Below, one piece after another: positions 45,481 to 55,400 of a DNA stretch of 64,000 bases. The position numbers and the translations under genes are program-made. Within the stretch, counting starts at the first letter, position 1. Each line of letters opens with the position of its first letter. The stretch is from Immundisolibacterales bacterium (GTDB lineage: Bacteria > Pseudomonadota > Gammaproteobacteria > HK1), in assembly GCA_026712715.1 (NCBI GenBank), contig JAPOPW010000030.1, positions 1 through 64,000 on the forward strand, in the 5' to 3' direction. The notes beneath the pieces were generated by a model that saw only the letters and a list, made by a program, of their open reading frames with translations, did no database searches and had not been told where the DNA came from.

Positions 45481-46797
45481 ATGTCGGCGATGACCCCTCG
45501 GGAGATTGTCCACGAGCTCGACAAGCACATCATCGGGCAGTCCGGAGCCAAGCGGGCGGTCGCGATCGCGCTTCGCAACCGGTGGCGCCGCGCGCAGCTC
45601 GATGATGAGCTGCGCCGCGAGATCACGCCCAAGAACATTCTCATGATCGGTCCGACCGGAGTCGGAAAGACGGAGATCGCCCGCCGGCTCGCCCGTCTCG
45701 CGGGCGCCCCGTTCATCAAGGTGGAGGCGACCCGGTTCACGGAGGTCGGCTACGTCGGGCGCGACGTGGAGTCCATCATCCGCGATCTCGTCGACATCGC
45801 GATCTCGATGGCCCGCACGCGCGCCACGGAGAAGGTCCGACACCGGGCGGAAGCGGCGGCCGAGGAACGTGTCCTCGACGTCCTGCTGCCCGGGGAGCGG
45901 AGGGAGGACGGCGGTTCCGGTTCGGAGACGCGCGAGAAGTTTCGCAAGATGCTCCGCGAGGGCCGGCTCGACGAGCGCGAGGTGGAGGTCGACGTCAGCG
46001 CGTCGCAGATCGGGGTCGAGATCATGGCTCCTCCCGGCATGGAAGAGATGACGAACCAGCTCCAGGGGCTGTTCCAGAACCTCGGAACGGGGCGTACCCG
46101 CACCCGTTCGGTCGCGGTGAAGGAGGCGATGCGGCTCCTCGCCGAGGAAGAGGCGACGAAGCTCGTCGACGACGACGAGCTCAAGGCGCAGGCCCTTCGC
46201 GAGACCGAAGAGAACGCCATAGTGTTCATCGACGAGATAGACAAGGTCGCGCGCCGTAGCGAGTTCCAGGGTTCCGACGTGTCGCGCGAGGGGGTGCAGC
46301 GCGACCTCCTTCCGCTCGTCGAGGGCGCCACGGTGAACACCCGGTACGGGATGGTGCGCACCGACCATATCCTGTTCATCGCGTCGGGGGCGTTCCACGT
46401 GGCACGACCCTCGGACCTCATCCCCGAGCTGCAGGGGCGGCTCCCCATCCGGGTGGAGCTCGATGCCCTCGGCGCGGACGAATTCGTCCGCATCCTGACC
46501 GAGCCCGACGCCTCCCTGACCGCCCAGTACACGGCCCTCATGGAGACCGAGGAGCTCGGGGTCGAGTTCACCCGGGACGGGGTGCGCCGCATCGCGGAGA
46601 TTGCCTGGAGCGTCAACGAGCGGACCGAGAACATCGGTGCGCGCCGTCTCCACACGGTGCTGGAGCGGCTCCTCGAATCGGTCTCCTTCGAGGCGCCCGA
46701 CCGCAGCGGTCACCCGGTGGTGGTCGATGCGGAATACGTCGACCGGGAGCTCGGAGAGCTGCTCGAGAACGAGGATCTCACGCGCTACATCCTGTAG
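45481..46797 (+). CDS. hslU: ATP-dependent protease ATPase subunit HslU
   Basis: AAA+ unfoldase that feeds substrates to HslV. The 438 residues contain [17 protein letters not shown] at the start, Walker A GPTGVGKT, the pore motif GYVGRDVES, the substrate-sensing I domain (about 110-230), Walker [10 protein letters not shown], and the C-terminal YIL-type tail that inserts into HslV to activate it. Complete. Confidence 0.97.
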   Translation: MSAMTPREIVHELDKHIIGQSGAKRAVAIALRNRWRRAQLDDELRREITPKNILMIGPTGVGKTEIARRLARLAGAPFIKVEATRFTEVGYVGRDVESIIRDLVDIAISMARTRATEKVRHRAEAAAEERVLDVLLPGERREDGGSGSETREKFRKMLREGRLDEREVEVDVSASQIGVEIMAPPGMEEMTNQLQGLFQNLGTGRTRTRSVAVKEAMRLLAEEEATKLVDDDELKAQALRETEENAIVFIDEIDKVARRSEFQGSDVSREGVQRDLLPLVEGATVNTRYGMVRTDHILFIASGAFHVARPSDLIPELQGRLPIRVELDALGADEFVRILTEPDASLTAQYTALMETEELGVEFTRDGVRRIAEIAWSVNERTENIGARRLHTVLERLLESVSFEAPDRSGHPVVVDAEYVDRELGELLENEDLTRYIL

Positions 46798-46851
46798 CCT
46801 GCGCGTCCAGCCCGGAGAAATCACCGATTTACCGGCTGGCGGGACCGGTCG

Positions 46852-47583
46852 ATGAACACGACGCATTTCGGATACGAGCGGGTCGACGAGGGCGAGAAGG
46901 CGGCGCGGGTGGGCGCGGTCTTCTCTTCGGTCGCGGGGCGCTACGATCTCATGAACGATCTCATGTCCGGGGGGCTTCATCGGCTCTGGAAACGGTTCGC
47001 CGTCCTTGCCGCGCGGCTCCGGCCCGGGGATCGGGTGCTCGACCTCGCGGGGGGGACCGGGGACTTGGCGCGGCTCGCGCTCGCGCGCGGGGCCGGCGAG
47101 GTGGTCGTCGCGGATCTCAACCCGCGCATGCTGGAGATTGGCCGGGACCGCCTCCTCGACCGGTGTCCGGCCGGAGGGGTCCGCTTCGTCGGTGCGGATG
47201 CCGAGAGTCTCCCCTTTGCGGCGGAGAGCTTCGACTGCGTGCTGATGGGGTTCGGTCTTCGCAACGTCACCCGCCTCGAGCGGGCGCTCGAGGCGGTGCG
47301 CGAGTGTCTTCGCCCCTCCGGACGGTTCGTGGTGCTGGAGTTCTCGCAGGTGACGGTTCCCGCCCTGCGGCCCCTCTACGATCGATACTCGTTCTCGGTC
47401 CTGCCCCGCATCGGGCGCCTCGTGACCGGCGACGAAGCGGCGTACCGCTATCTCGTCGAGTCGATTCGCATGCACCCGGACCAGGACGCCCTGCTCGAGA
47501 TGATGCAGGCGGCCGGATTCCGGCAATGCCGGTACTTCAATCTGACCGCCGGCGTGGTCGCAGTGCATCGGGGCTGGCGATGA
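46852..47583 (+). CDS. ubiE: Ubiquinone/menaquinone C-methyltransferase UbiE
   Basis: SAM-dependent methylase of the quinone ring. The 243-residue protein opens THFGYERVDEGEKAARVGAV and has the SAM motif LDLAGGTGDLA, then the ubiE signature GFGLRNVT and the late YLVESIRMHPDQDALLEMM. First gene of a coupled ubiE-ubiJ-ubiB set; its stop overlaps ubiJ as ATGA. The DUF971 gene that often separates hslU and ubiE is absent. Confidence 0.96.
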   Translation: MNTTHFGYERVDEGEKAARVGAVFSSVAGRYDLMNDLMSGGLHRLWKRFAVLAARLRPGDRVLDLAGGTGDLARLALARGAGEVVVADLNPRMLEIGRDRLLDRCPAGGVRFVGADAESLPFAAESFDCVLMGFGLRNVTRLERALEAVRECLRPSGRFVVLEFSQVTVPALRPLYDRYSFSVLPRIGRLVTGDEAAYRYLVESIRMHPDQDALLEMMQAAGFRQCRYFNLTAGVVAVHRGWR

Positions 47584-48413
47584 GCACCGCCGCGGACCTG
47601 CTGTTCGAAGCGATCGGGCGCGGGCTCTCCGCCGTCGCGACCGCCGCCGAGCCGGACCTTCCGGAGCTGCTGCGCGAGAGCGAAGGGCGAAGGCTCGCGC
47701 TCGTCGTGCGTGGCTCGGAACGATTTCTCGAGGTGGAAGTGCGAAACGGCGCGCTCCGGGTCCTGCCGCCGCGCCGACTGACTGGCGATCGGTACCCGAC
47801 CGGGGCGGTCGGGGAAGCGACGGAGATCGGCCCGCCCGCCGCCGCCGCTTCGTCCGGGGCGGACCGTTCACCGGACGAGGCGGTGCCGTCACCGGTCGAT
47901 GGGGCCGATGCGCCCGATCCGTCCCCCGGTGATCCGCGCGAAGTCCTCGCCGGCGGGTCGGATGGACCGGCGGAGCCGGCGCAGGGAGCGGACCTCGTGC
48001 TCGCCGGGAGCGTTCCCGACTTCGTCCGGTTTCTGCTCTCCATCCGGCGAGACCCCCTTGCCTCCCCTTCGGAGGCCCCCTTCGGGGCGCTCGAGGTGCA
48101 CGGAAGCGCCGCCGCCCGGAACGGGTTCGTGGATCTCCTGCGGCGCATCGACCCGGACTACGAGGCGCTTCTCGCGCGCGCGGCGGGCGGGGTCGTCGCG
48201 CACGCGGTGGCCCGCACCACGGTTGGCCGGTTGTTCCAGGCCCGGCGCACGGCGGTGCGGCTGGTGGACGATCTCGCGGAGTACCTGGAGGAGGAGACGC
48301 GGCTCGTTCCGGACTCCGTGGCCCGCCCCCGCTTCGCCGGCGGTGTCGAAGCGCTGCGCGACAAGGTGGCGGAGCTCGAAGGACGGCTCGACCGGGCGCG
48401 CCGGCGCGACTGA
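47580..48413 (+). CDS. ubiJ: Ubiquinone biosynthesis accessory factor UbiJ
   Basis: Lipid-binding scaffold of the soluble Ubi complex. An N-terminal SCP2-like domain is split by a Pro, Ala, Asp and Gly rich stretch (about residues 78-138), making the protein 277 residues rather than the roughly 200 of E. coli UbiJ. The second part (ADLVLAGSVPDFVRFLLSI onward) and the C-terminal helical coil (VEALRDKVAELEGRLDR) are conserved. Position between ubiE and ubiB supports the call. Confidence 0.88.
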   Translation: MSTAADLLFEAIGRGLSAVATAAEPDLPELLRESEGRRLALVVRGSERFLEVEVRNGALRVLPPRRLTGDRYPTGAVGEATEIGPPAAAASSGADRSPDEAVPSPVDGADAPDPSPGDPREVLAGGSDGPAEPAQGADLVLAGSVPDFVRFLLSIRRDPLASPSEAPFGALEVHGSAAARNGFVDLLRRIDPDYEALLARAAGGVVAHAVARTTVGRLFQARRTAVRLVDDLAEYLEEETRLVPDSVARPRFAGGVEALRDKVAELEGRLDRARRRD

Positions 48414-48436
48414 CCCGGTCGCCCTCGCCGCGTTCG

Positions 48437-49996
48437 ATGGGAAAGCTGTTGCGGTTGGTCCGCATCGCGGCCGTCGCGATGCGCTTCCGCCTCGACCTCG
48501 TCGTGGTCGATCTCCGGAGGGGCCGGACCCACGATGCGCGGCGCGACCCGCGGGGGGTCCGGGTCCGACGGACCCTCGAGACCCTCGGTCCCATCTTCGT
48601 CAAGTTCGGGCAGATCCTCTCCGCCCGCCCCGATCTCGTGCCCCGGGACATCACCGAGGAGCTCTCCGCTCTCCTCGACCACGTCCCTCCATTCTCCGGG
48701 GCGCAGGCGCGCGCCATCGTGGAGCAAGCCCTCGGCATGGCCGTCGAAGAGGCGTTCGAGGCGTTCGACGAGACCCCGCTCGCCTCCGCGTCCATCGCGC
48801 AGGTGCACGAGGCCCGGCTCGCGGGGGGCGTCCCGGTGGTCGTCAAGGTGGTCCGCCCCGGGCTCGCGAAGGTCATCCGGCGCGACGTGGGACTCCTGCG
48901 GTTGCTGGCCGGCCTCGTCGAGCGGTTCGTCCCCGCGGCGCGCTGGCTCCATCCGGTGGCGGTCGTTGCCGAGTTCGAGAAGATCCTGTTCGACGAGCTC
49001 GACATGCTGCGCGAGGGGGCGGCGGCTTCCACCCTGCGCCGTCAGTTCGAGGGCACCGGCCTCCTCGAGATCCCGCGCGTCCACTGGTCCCATACGCGCC
49101 GCGACGTGCTGGTGCTCGACCGCATCGACGGCATTGCGGTGGACGACGTCGACGCGCTGCGGGCGGCGGACGCCGACTTCGAGCTGCTCGCGGAGCGGGG
49201 GGCCGAGATCTTCTTCACCCAGGTGTTCCGGAACAACTTCTTCCACGCCGATCTGCATCCCGGCAACATCTTCGTGTCGCGCGAGGCGCCGCGCTACATC
49301 GCGGTGGACTTCGGGATCATGGGGAGCTTGAGCGACGAGGATCAGCGCTACCTCGCGGAGAACCTCTTCGCGTTCCTCAGCGGCGACTATCGGCAGGGGG
49401 CCGAGCTCCACGTCGCTTCGGGCTGGGTGCCTTCCTACGTGCGGGTGGAGGAATTCGAGTCGGCGATCCGCGCGGTGTGCGAGCCGATCGTCCATCGCCC
49501 CCTGAAGGACATTTCCTTTGCGGAGCTCCTCGTTCGCCTGTTCCGGACCGCACGCCGGTTCGAAATGGAGGTGCAGCCGCAGCTCGTGCTGCTCCAGAAG
49601 ACCCTGCTGCACATCGAGGGGCTCGGCCGGAAGCTCTATCCCGACTTCGACCTCTGGGCCACCGGGCGTCCGTTCCTCGAGCAGTGGATGCGGGACCGGA
49701 TGTCGGCGCGGGCGCTCGCGAAGCGGGTCCGGGATCGCCTGCCGCGCTGGATGCACATCGCGCCGGAGCTTCCCGAGCTGCTCCACGACTACCTGCGGCG
49801 GGAGACGGCGCCCCCGGCCCCTCGTCCGCCGCCGCGCCGGGACGGCCGCATCGTTCTCGCCATCGCGGGGGCGGGCCTCGTCATCGCCGGCGCGCTCCTG
49901 CTCGGCCGGCCGGCCGATGCCCTCGGCCTCTATCCCGGCCTGGCGACCGCCGGGCTCGGTGCGCTGTGCCTGCTCGGCGCCGCCGTGCGGCGCTGA
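48437..49996 (+). CDS. ubiB: Ubiquinone biosynthesis protein UbiB (atypical kinase/ATPase)
   Basis: ABC1/ADCK-family membrane protein needed for coenzyme Q synthesis, thought to extract or chaperone lipid intermediates. The 519 residues show the family KxGQ motif (VKFGQILSARPDLVP), the A-rich loop ASASIAQVHEA, ExD in FDELDMLREG, HADLHPGN and DFGIMG of the kinase fold, and two C-terminal membrane helices (about 472-490 and 497-515). Complete. Confidence 0.96.
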   Translation: MGKLLRLVRIAAVAMRFRLDLVVVDLRRGRTHDARRDPRGVRVRRTLETLGPIFVKFGQILSARPDLVPRDITEELSALLDHVPPFSGAQARAIVEQALGMAVEEAFEAFDETPLASASIAQVHEARLAGGVPVVVKVVRPGLAKVIRRDVGLLRLLAGLVERFVPAARWLHPVAVVAEFEKILFDELDMLREGAAASTLRRQFEGTGLLEIPRVHWSHTRRDVLVLDRIDGIAVDDVDALRAADADFELLAERGAEIFFTQVFRNNFFHADLHPGNIFVSREAPRYIAVDFGIMGSLSDEDQRYLAENLFAFLSGDYRQGAELHVASGWVPSYVRVEEFESAIRAVCEPIVHRPLKDISFAELLVRLFRTARRFEMEVQPQLVLLQKTLLHIEGLGRKLYPDFDLWATGRPFLEQWMRDRMSARALAKRVRDRLPRWMHIAPELPELLHDYLRRETAPPAPRPPPRRDGRIVLAIAGAGLVIAGALLLGRPADALGLYPGLATAGLGALCLLGAAVRR

Positions 49997-50050
49997 CTGC
50001 GCCGCATCGCCCGGCGGTTGGAGGCGAACGCGGCGTTGCCCTGGACGCGG

Positions 50051-50064
50051 GGCCGGAACCGGCC
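50051..50064. terminator. Hairpin between convergent ubiB and glk
   Basis: GGCCGG-AA-CCGGCC, a short perfect stem midway in the 100-base convergent gap. No U run; low confidence. Confidence 0.25.
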
Positions 50065-50096
50065 GCCCTTCGCGGCCGTGCTTCGGGGACGGGAGC

Positions 50097-51062
50097 TCAG
50101 CGCGGAACCTGCCGCGGACCCACCAGGGACGCGAGCCCGAGCAGGGCGGGATACTCGTGCAGGACCACGTAGGTCGGGATGGCGGCGAGGTAGTCCGAGA
50201 ACCGGCCCTTGTCCTCGAATCGATGGCGGAACCCCGATTGCCCGAACGGGTGCGCATAGCGCGGCACCAGCCCCCCTCCGATGTAGACGCCGCCTCGTGC
50301 CCCGAGGGTCAGCGCCACGTCGGCCGCGAACGTGCCGAGCATCGCGGCGGCCAGCCGGAGCGCCTCGCGAGGCCTGGGCGCGTGCCGCTCCAGTCCGGCG
50401 GACACGATGTCGCGCGGCGACATCTGCGGATCGGGGGGCTCGCCGTCGAGGCGGCACAGGGCGGCGTGCAGGTTGACGAGGCCCGGACCGGAAAGCACCC
50501 GCTCGGCCGACACGTGGCCGAAGGTGCGCCCGAGCTCCGCGAGCACCCGCGTCTCGCGCGGGGTGGTCGCCGCCATCGTGGCGTGCCCGCCTTCGCCCTC
50601 GATCACCGCCCATCCGCCGTCGCCGGTCGGGACCAGGCCCGAGACGCCCAGTCCGGTGCCGGGGCCGAGCACCGCCATGGCCGCGTTCGATACGGGCCCA
50701 CCTCCGCCGATCTGCATGAAATCGCCGGCGCGCAAGCGCGGAACCGCGCGGGCGACGGCGGCGAAGTCGTTGACCACCGACAGCGACTCGAAGCCGAAAC
50801 GGTCGCGCAATTCCTCGATCGAGAACGACCAGGGGTGGTTGGTCAGGCTCACCCGGTCTCCGGCGACCGGGCAGGCGACCGAGATCGCCGCCCGGCGCGG
50901 CGGAGCAGCCATCCCCTCGCCCGCCACGTAGTCGGCCAGCGCCTCCGCGAGCCCGGGGCACTCCGCGCACGGGCGTACCGCAACCCTCCCGATCGTGCCG
51001 TCCGGCTCGACCACCGCGAATCGGGCCCAGGTGCCGCCGATGTCACCGACGAGTCCCGCCAT
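50097..51062 (-). CDS. glk: Glucokinase
   Basis: Phosphorylates glucose with ATP. This is a 321-residue member of the bacterial Glk family: GDIGGTWARFAVV phosphate motif at the N-terminus, LTNHPWSFSIEEL, VNDFAAVARAVPRL, GPGTGLGVSGLV, EGEGGHATMA, and the late GGVYIGGGLVPR. The ATG at 51062 places GLVGDIGGT at the start. It is last in a same-strand run ctpA-adaptor-RND-MFS-glk with gaps of at most about 60 bases. Confidence 0.93.
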   Translation of the reverse strand: MAGLVGDIGGTWARFAVVEPDGTIGRVAVRPCAECPGLAEALADYVAGEGMAAPPRRAAISVACPVAGDRVSLTNHPWSFSIEELRDRFGFESLSVVNDFAAVARAVPRLRAGDFMQIGGGGPVSNAAMAVLGPGTGLGVSGLVPTGDGGWAVIEGEGGHATMAATTPRETRVLAELGRTFGHVSAERVLSGPGLVNLHAALCRLDGEPPDPQMSPRDIVSAGLERHAPRPREALRLAAAMLGTFAADVALTLGARGGVYIGGGLVPRYAHPFGQSGFRHRFEDKGRFSDYLAAIPTYVVLHEYPALLGLASLVGPRQVPR

Positions 51063-51123
51063 GGCCTCTACTGTAGACCAGCCCGGAAGGGCCGGCGAGC
51101 GTTCCGGGCCCGGAGCAGGGCGT

Positions 51124-52410
51124 CTACCGGGCGGCCCTTCCCGGCAGCGCAAGGGTGACTACGGTCGCGAGCAGGAGGGCTCCGAGGGCAATGAACGCCG
51201 GGGTGTAGCTGCCGGTCGTCGCCACGATCGCGGCGAACGACGAAGGCCCGACGACGATTCCGAGGAACGTGAACATGAGCCCCCCGCCGGTCGCCGAGCC
51301 GATCTTCTCGCCCGGCATGACCCGGGCAACCTCCGCGAGGTAGACCCCGTTCCACCCGACCGCGGTCATCCCGAGGGCCGCGCTGACGGCCGCGACCGCG
51401 GCGAGCGGCCACGCGCTCGAGAACGCGGCCAGCGCGGTGGTGCTCGCGAGGGTTCCGAGTCCGACCAGCACGAGCAGGGTCCGGGCCGGGAGCCAGCGGT
51501 CGTTGACCCATCCCCACAGCACCCTTGCGACGATCCCGGCGAGCTGCATGACCGAGAACAGCAGACCTGCGGCGACGAGGTCCAGCGCGACCCGCTCGAC
51601 CAGATAGGTGACGAGGAAGGCGAACAGGGTGAGCTGCACGGCCCCGTAGCTGAACGCGACCAGCGCGATTGGGCGCAGGCCCGGAGTGGAGAGGACGAGG
51701 CGGATGGAGTCGCCCGGCGCGCCGGCGATGCCGACGCGGTGGGTTCGGTCGCGATCGATGTCGAGCGGGGCGCGAAGGCGCTGGATGATGAGCGCCGCGC
51801 TTGCCGCCATGATGCACGACAGTCCGATCGCCCACGCCCAGCCGAAGTGTTTCGCGATTGGCGGAAACAGCACGCCGGCGATCAGTCCGCCGATCGGAAC
51901 CCCGGCCTGCTTGATCGAGAACACGACCCCGCGTCGGTCCGGAGGAGTTACCCGGGCGAGGATGTGACTGGCCCCCGGCGTCGCGAGTCCGTATCCCATC
52001 CCGGCGAGGATCGCGCCCAGGGCAATGATCGGGGCTGCGCCCGTGAGGACAAGGGCGACTCCCGCAGCCGAGAGCATCACGCTCGCCTGGTTCACGCGGA
52101 TGCCGCCGTGGCGAAGCACGAACGAGCCGCTCACGAGGGTGAGCGCGGCGGCGCCGGCGTAGGCGATCGACTGGTGAAAGCCGACCGCGGTCGTATCGAT
52201 GGCGAGGGAGCTCGCGATCTCGGGCGCGAGGACCGGCACGGTGACGACCGCCATCGCGGTCATCGCCTGCACGAGCATCATTGCCGCGAGCGGCTGGACG
52301 AAGCCGCGTGTTGCCGGCTTCCCGTACGGGGGGCGCGGGTTCAACTTCCTCTGATTCTTCTGCAGGCGCCCGCGCCGGCGGGCGAGGCCCGGGGGTCCGG
52401 TCGGGATCAC
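51124..52410 (-). CDS. Major facilitator superfamily transporter
   Basis: A 428-residue inner-membrane carrier with about 12 hydrophobic segments in two halves and an MFS-type loop after helix 2 (RHGGIRVNQA). The stretch SIKQAGVPIGGLIAGVLFPP resembles the cyanate-type or general organic-solute MFS families. Substrate unknown. The start is uncertain: GTG 52410 gives a 35-residue basic leader, while MMLVQAMTAM later would also work. It lies 46 bases after the RND pump. Confidence 0.86.
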   Translation of the reverse strand: MIPTGPPGLARRRGRLQKNQRKLNPRPPYGKPATRGFVQPLAAMMLVQAMTAMAVVTVPVLAPEIASSLAIDTTAVGFHQSIAYAGAAALTLVSGSFVLRHGGIRVNQASVMLSAAGVALVLTGAAPIIALGAILAGMGYGLATPGASHILARVTPPDRRGVVFSIKQAGVPIGGLIAGVLFPPIAKHFGWAWAIGLSCIMAASAALIIQRLRAPLDIDRDRTHRVGIAGAPGDSIRLVLSTPGLRPIALVAFSYGAVQLTLFAFLVTYLVERVALDLVAAGLLFSVMQLAGIVARVLWGWVNDRWLPARTLLVLVGLGTLASTTALAAFSSAWPLAAVAAVSAALGMTAVGWNGVYLAEVARVMPGEKIGSATGGGLMFTFLGIVVGPSSFAAIVATTGSYTPAFIALGALLLATVVTLALPGRAAR

Positions 52411-52456
52411 GCGACGATGTGGCGGCAGCCTGTCTGGATTGGACCGGGTACGAATG

Positions 52457-55400
52457 TTAGCCGGAAGGCGTACGGACCGGAAGGATGCGCCAGCGCCGCC
52501 GCCGCCGGCGCTTTCGCGATGGAGCGGCCGGCCGGCGCGCGGCGCGGACCCGGAAGTTCTCCCGCACCATCAGCGCGCAAGGGGTGACGACGAGGGTGAG
52601 GATGGTTGCGAACGCCAGGCCGAACGCCACCGCGGTCGCGAGCTGGGTCCACCACTGGGTCGAGGGGGCGCCGGTCGTGATCTCGCGCGAGAACAGGTCG
52701 ACGTTGACCTGAAGGACCATCGGCATCAGTCCGCAGATGGTCGTCACGGTGGTGAGGAACACCGGCCGCAGGCGCTGCGCCCCCGTGCGCAGGATCGCCT
52801 GCACGGGATCGGCGACGGTTCGACGCAGCCGGTCGAAGGTGTCGATGAGGACGATGTTGTTGTTGACGACGATGCCGGCGAGCGCGATCACCCCGATCCC
52901 GCTCATCACGATCCCGAATGGCTGCCGGGTGACGAGCAGGCCGATCAGCACGCCCACGGTGGAGAGCACGACCGCGGACAGGATGAGGAGCGCGGAGTAG
53001 AAGCGGTTGAACTGGGTCACGAGGATGAGGGCCATCACGAAGAGGGCGATCCCGAACGCCTTGCTCAGGAACTCCCGGGCCTGCTGCTGTTCCTCGTCCT
53101 CACCGCGAAAGGTCCATTCCACCCGGGGGTCGATCCCCTCGGCCGCGATCCAGTCCTCGATCTCGCGCACCTTGTCGTCGGCGAGCACCCCGGGGAGCAC
53201 GTCGGCGCGCACCGTGATCTCGCGCATCGCATCCTTGCGGCGCAAGGTTCCGGTTCGGGGCCGCGCCCGACGCTCGACGAAGTTGCTGATCGGGACGCTG
53301 CCCCCGGCGGTCGGAAAACGGATCCGGTCGAGCTCGTCGATCGTGCGGTATGCCTCCGGATAGCGGATCACGAGCTCGATCTCCTCGTCGCTGTCGTCGG
53401 GACGGTAGTCCGAGATCCGAAGGCCCCGGGTCACGAGCTGCACGAACTGTCCGATGGACGTGACGTCGAGCCCGAATTTGGCCGCCTGCATGCGATCGAC
53501 CCGAATCTCCCATTCGATCCCGGGTATCGGCTTCCCGTCCTCGATGTCCTTGAGCCCGGAAACGGTCCGGAAGAACGCGGCTACCCGCGCCGCTTCCGCA
53601 TCGAGCACGGCGGGGTCGCGGGAGGTGAGCTCCAGCGCGACGGGCTTGCCGACCGGCGGTCCCGCGCGCTGGAAGCGCGTCTCGACCAGGACACCGGCGA
53701 GTGGTTCCGTGCGATCGCGGATCTCGGCCAGGATATCGGTGGCCTTGCGCCGTGTCTGCCAGTCTCCGAACTCGAGGGAGAGGGTGCCGATGACGTCCTC
53801 CGGATCGTCTCCCTTCGAGTCCAGGTTGCCCGCCAGCATGTAGATGGTGTTGAACTCTTCCCGCGTTCGCTGCATCGCGAGAATCTCGGCTTCGACCTCC
53901 GCGACCAGCGCCGCCTTCTCCGCGACGGAGAGGTTCCCCCGTGCGTGAACGAGCACCTTGGCCTGCTCGGGCTCCACGTCGGGGAAGAACTCGACCCCCC
54001 GGCCGAACTGGGTGTAGGACGCCCACGCGAGCACGAGGGCGGCCCCCGCCGCGACGAGGACGCTCCCGGGGCGGCGGAGCACCCGGGACAGGCCCCGCAC
54101 GTAGACGCCGGTGATCCCGGACAGGGTCGTCGGGTCCACATCGCTCTCCGCGCGAAGCGCGCGGCTGGTCTTGATGTCGTCGGTGGGCCGACGGAGAAAG
54201 GAGCGATCCGACCACGTTCTGAGCCGCATTCCCGCCGTCAGACCGAGCCATCCGCCCGCGAGCCCCGCGAGCACACCGAGCGCGCCGCCCGGAAGTCCGG
54301 CCGGCTCGCCGGTCCATGCGCTCCAGCCACGCACGGCGAGACCGCCCGCCAGCAGGGCTCCCGCGACGGTCGCCCCCGCCACCAGGAACCCTCGGGTCAC
54401 CGCCGCGAGGTTGGAGCCGAGGACCGGGACGAACACGAGCGCCATCAGCAGTGAAGCGCTCAAGGTGGCGAGCAGGGTGATCGGGAGGTACTTCATGAAC
54501 TCGCCGACGATGCCCGGCCAGAACAGGAGCGGCGCGAAGGCGGCGAGGGTGGTGGCCGTCGAGGCGATGATCGGCCAGCTCATCCTGCGCGCCGCGAGCA
54601 CGTAGGCATGCCGGGGAAGCTCGCCTTCGCGCATCTTGCGGTCCGCGTACTCGACGACCACGATGGCTCCGTCCACGAGCATCCCGACGGCCAGGATGAG
54701 CGAGAACAGCACGACGATGTTCACGGTGAGGCCGAGGCTGGAAAGCACCAGCATCCCGGCGAGGAACGAGCCCGGAATCGCGACCCCGACGAGAAACCCC
54801 GAACGAAGCCCGAGCGCCCCCACGATGATGACCATGACGAGGAGGATCGCGCTCGTCACGTTGTTCTCGAGGTCCTTGAGCATGGTGCGGATGTCGCCGG
54901 AGCGGTCCTGGGAGAACAGCACCTCCACCCCGGGCGGCCAGCGGGCGCGCTCGGCCGCCACCGCCCGGCGCACGGCGGCGATCGTCTCGATGATGTTCTC
55001 TCCCGCCCGCTTCGAGATCTCGATGCTGAGCGCCGGCTTGCCGTTCACCCGGGCGATGGTCGAGTAGTCCTTGAACGTCCTGCGCACGGTCGCGATGTCC
55101 TTCACCGTGATTGCGCTGTCGCCCGCCACCTTGAGCGGCATGTTCAGGGTGTCGTGACGTGACTCGAAGAGTCCCGGCACCTTGACCGCGAAGCGGCCGT
55201 GGCCGGTATCGATCTGCCCCGCCGCGACGAGGGTGTTCGAGCGCGTCACCAGCCGGAGTACCTGGCCGGCGTCGATCTCGTAGCTCTCCATGAGAAGGGG
55301 GTCGATGACGATCTCCACCACCTCCTTGCGGTCGCCGCCGATCTTCGCGTCGAGGACGCTCGGGATTGCTTCGAGCCGGTCCTCGAGGTCCCGGGCGATG

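Noticed and set aside
45109-49032. A 1307-codon minus-strand open frame opposite hslVU-ubiEJB
   Set aside because: Shadow of five well-supported genes; no domain of its own.
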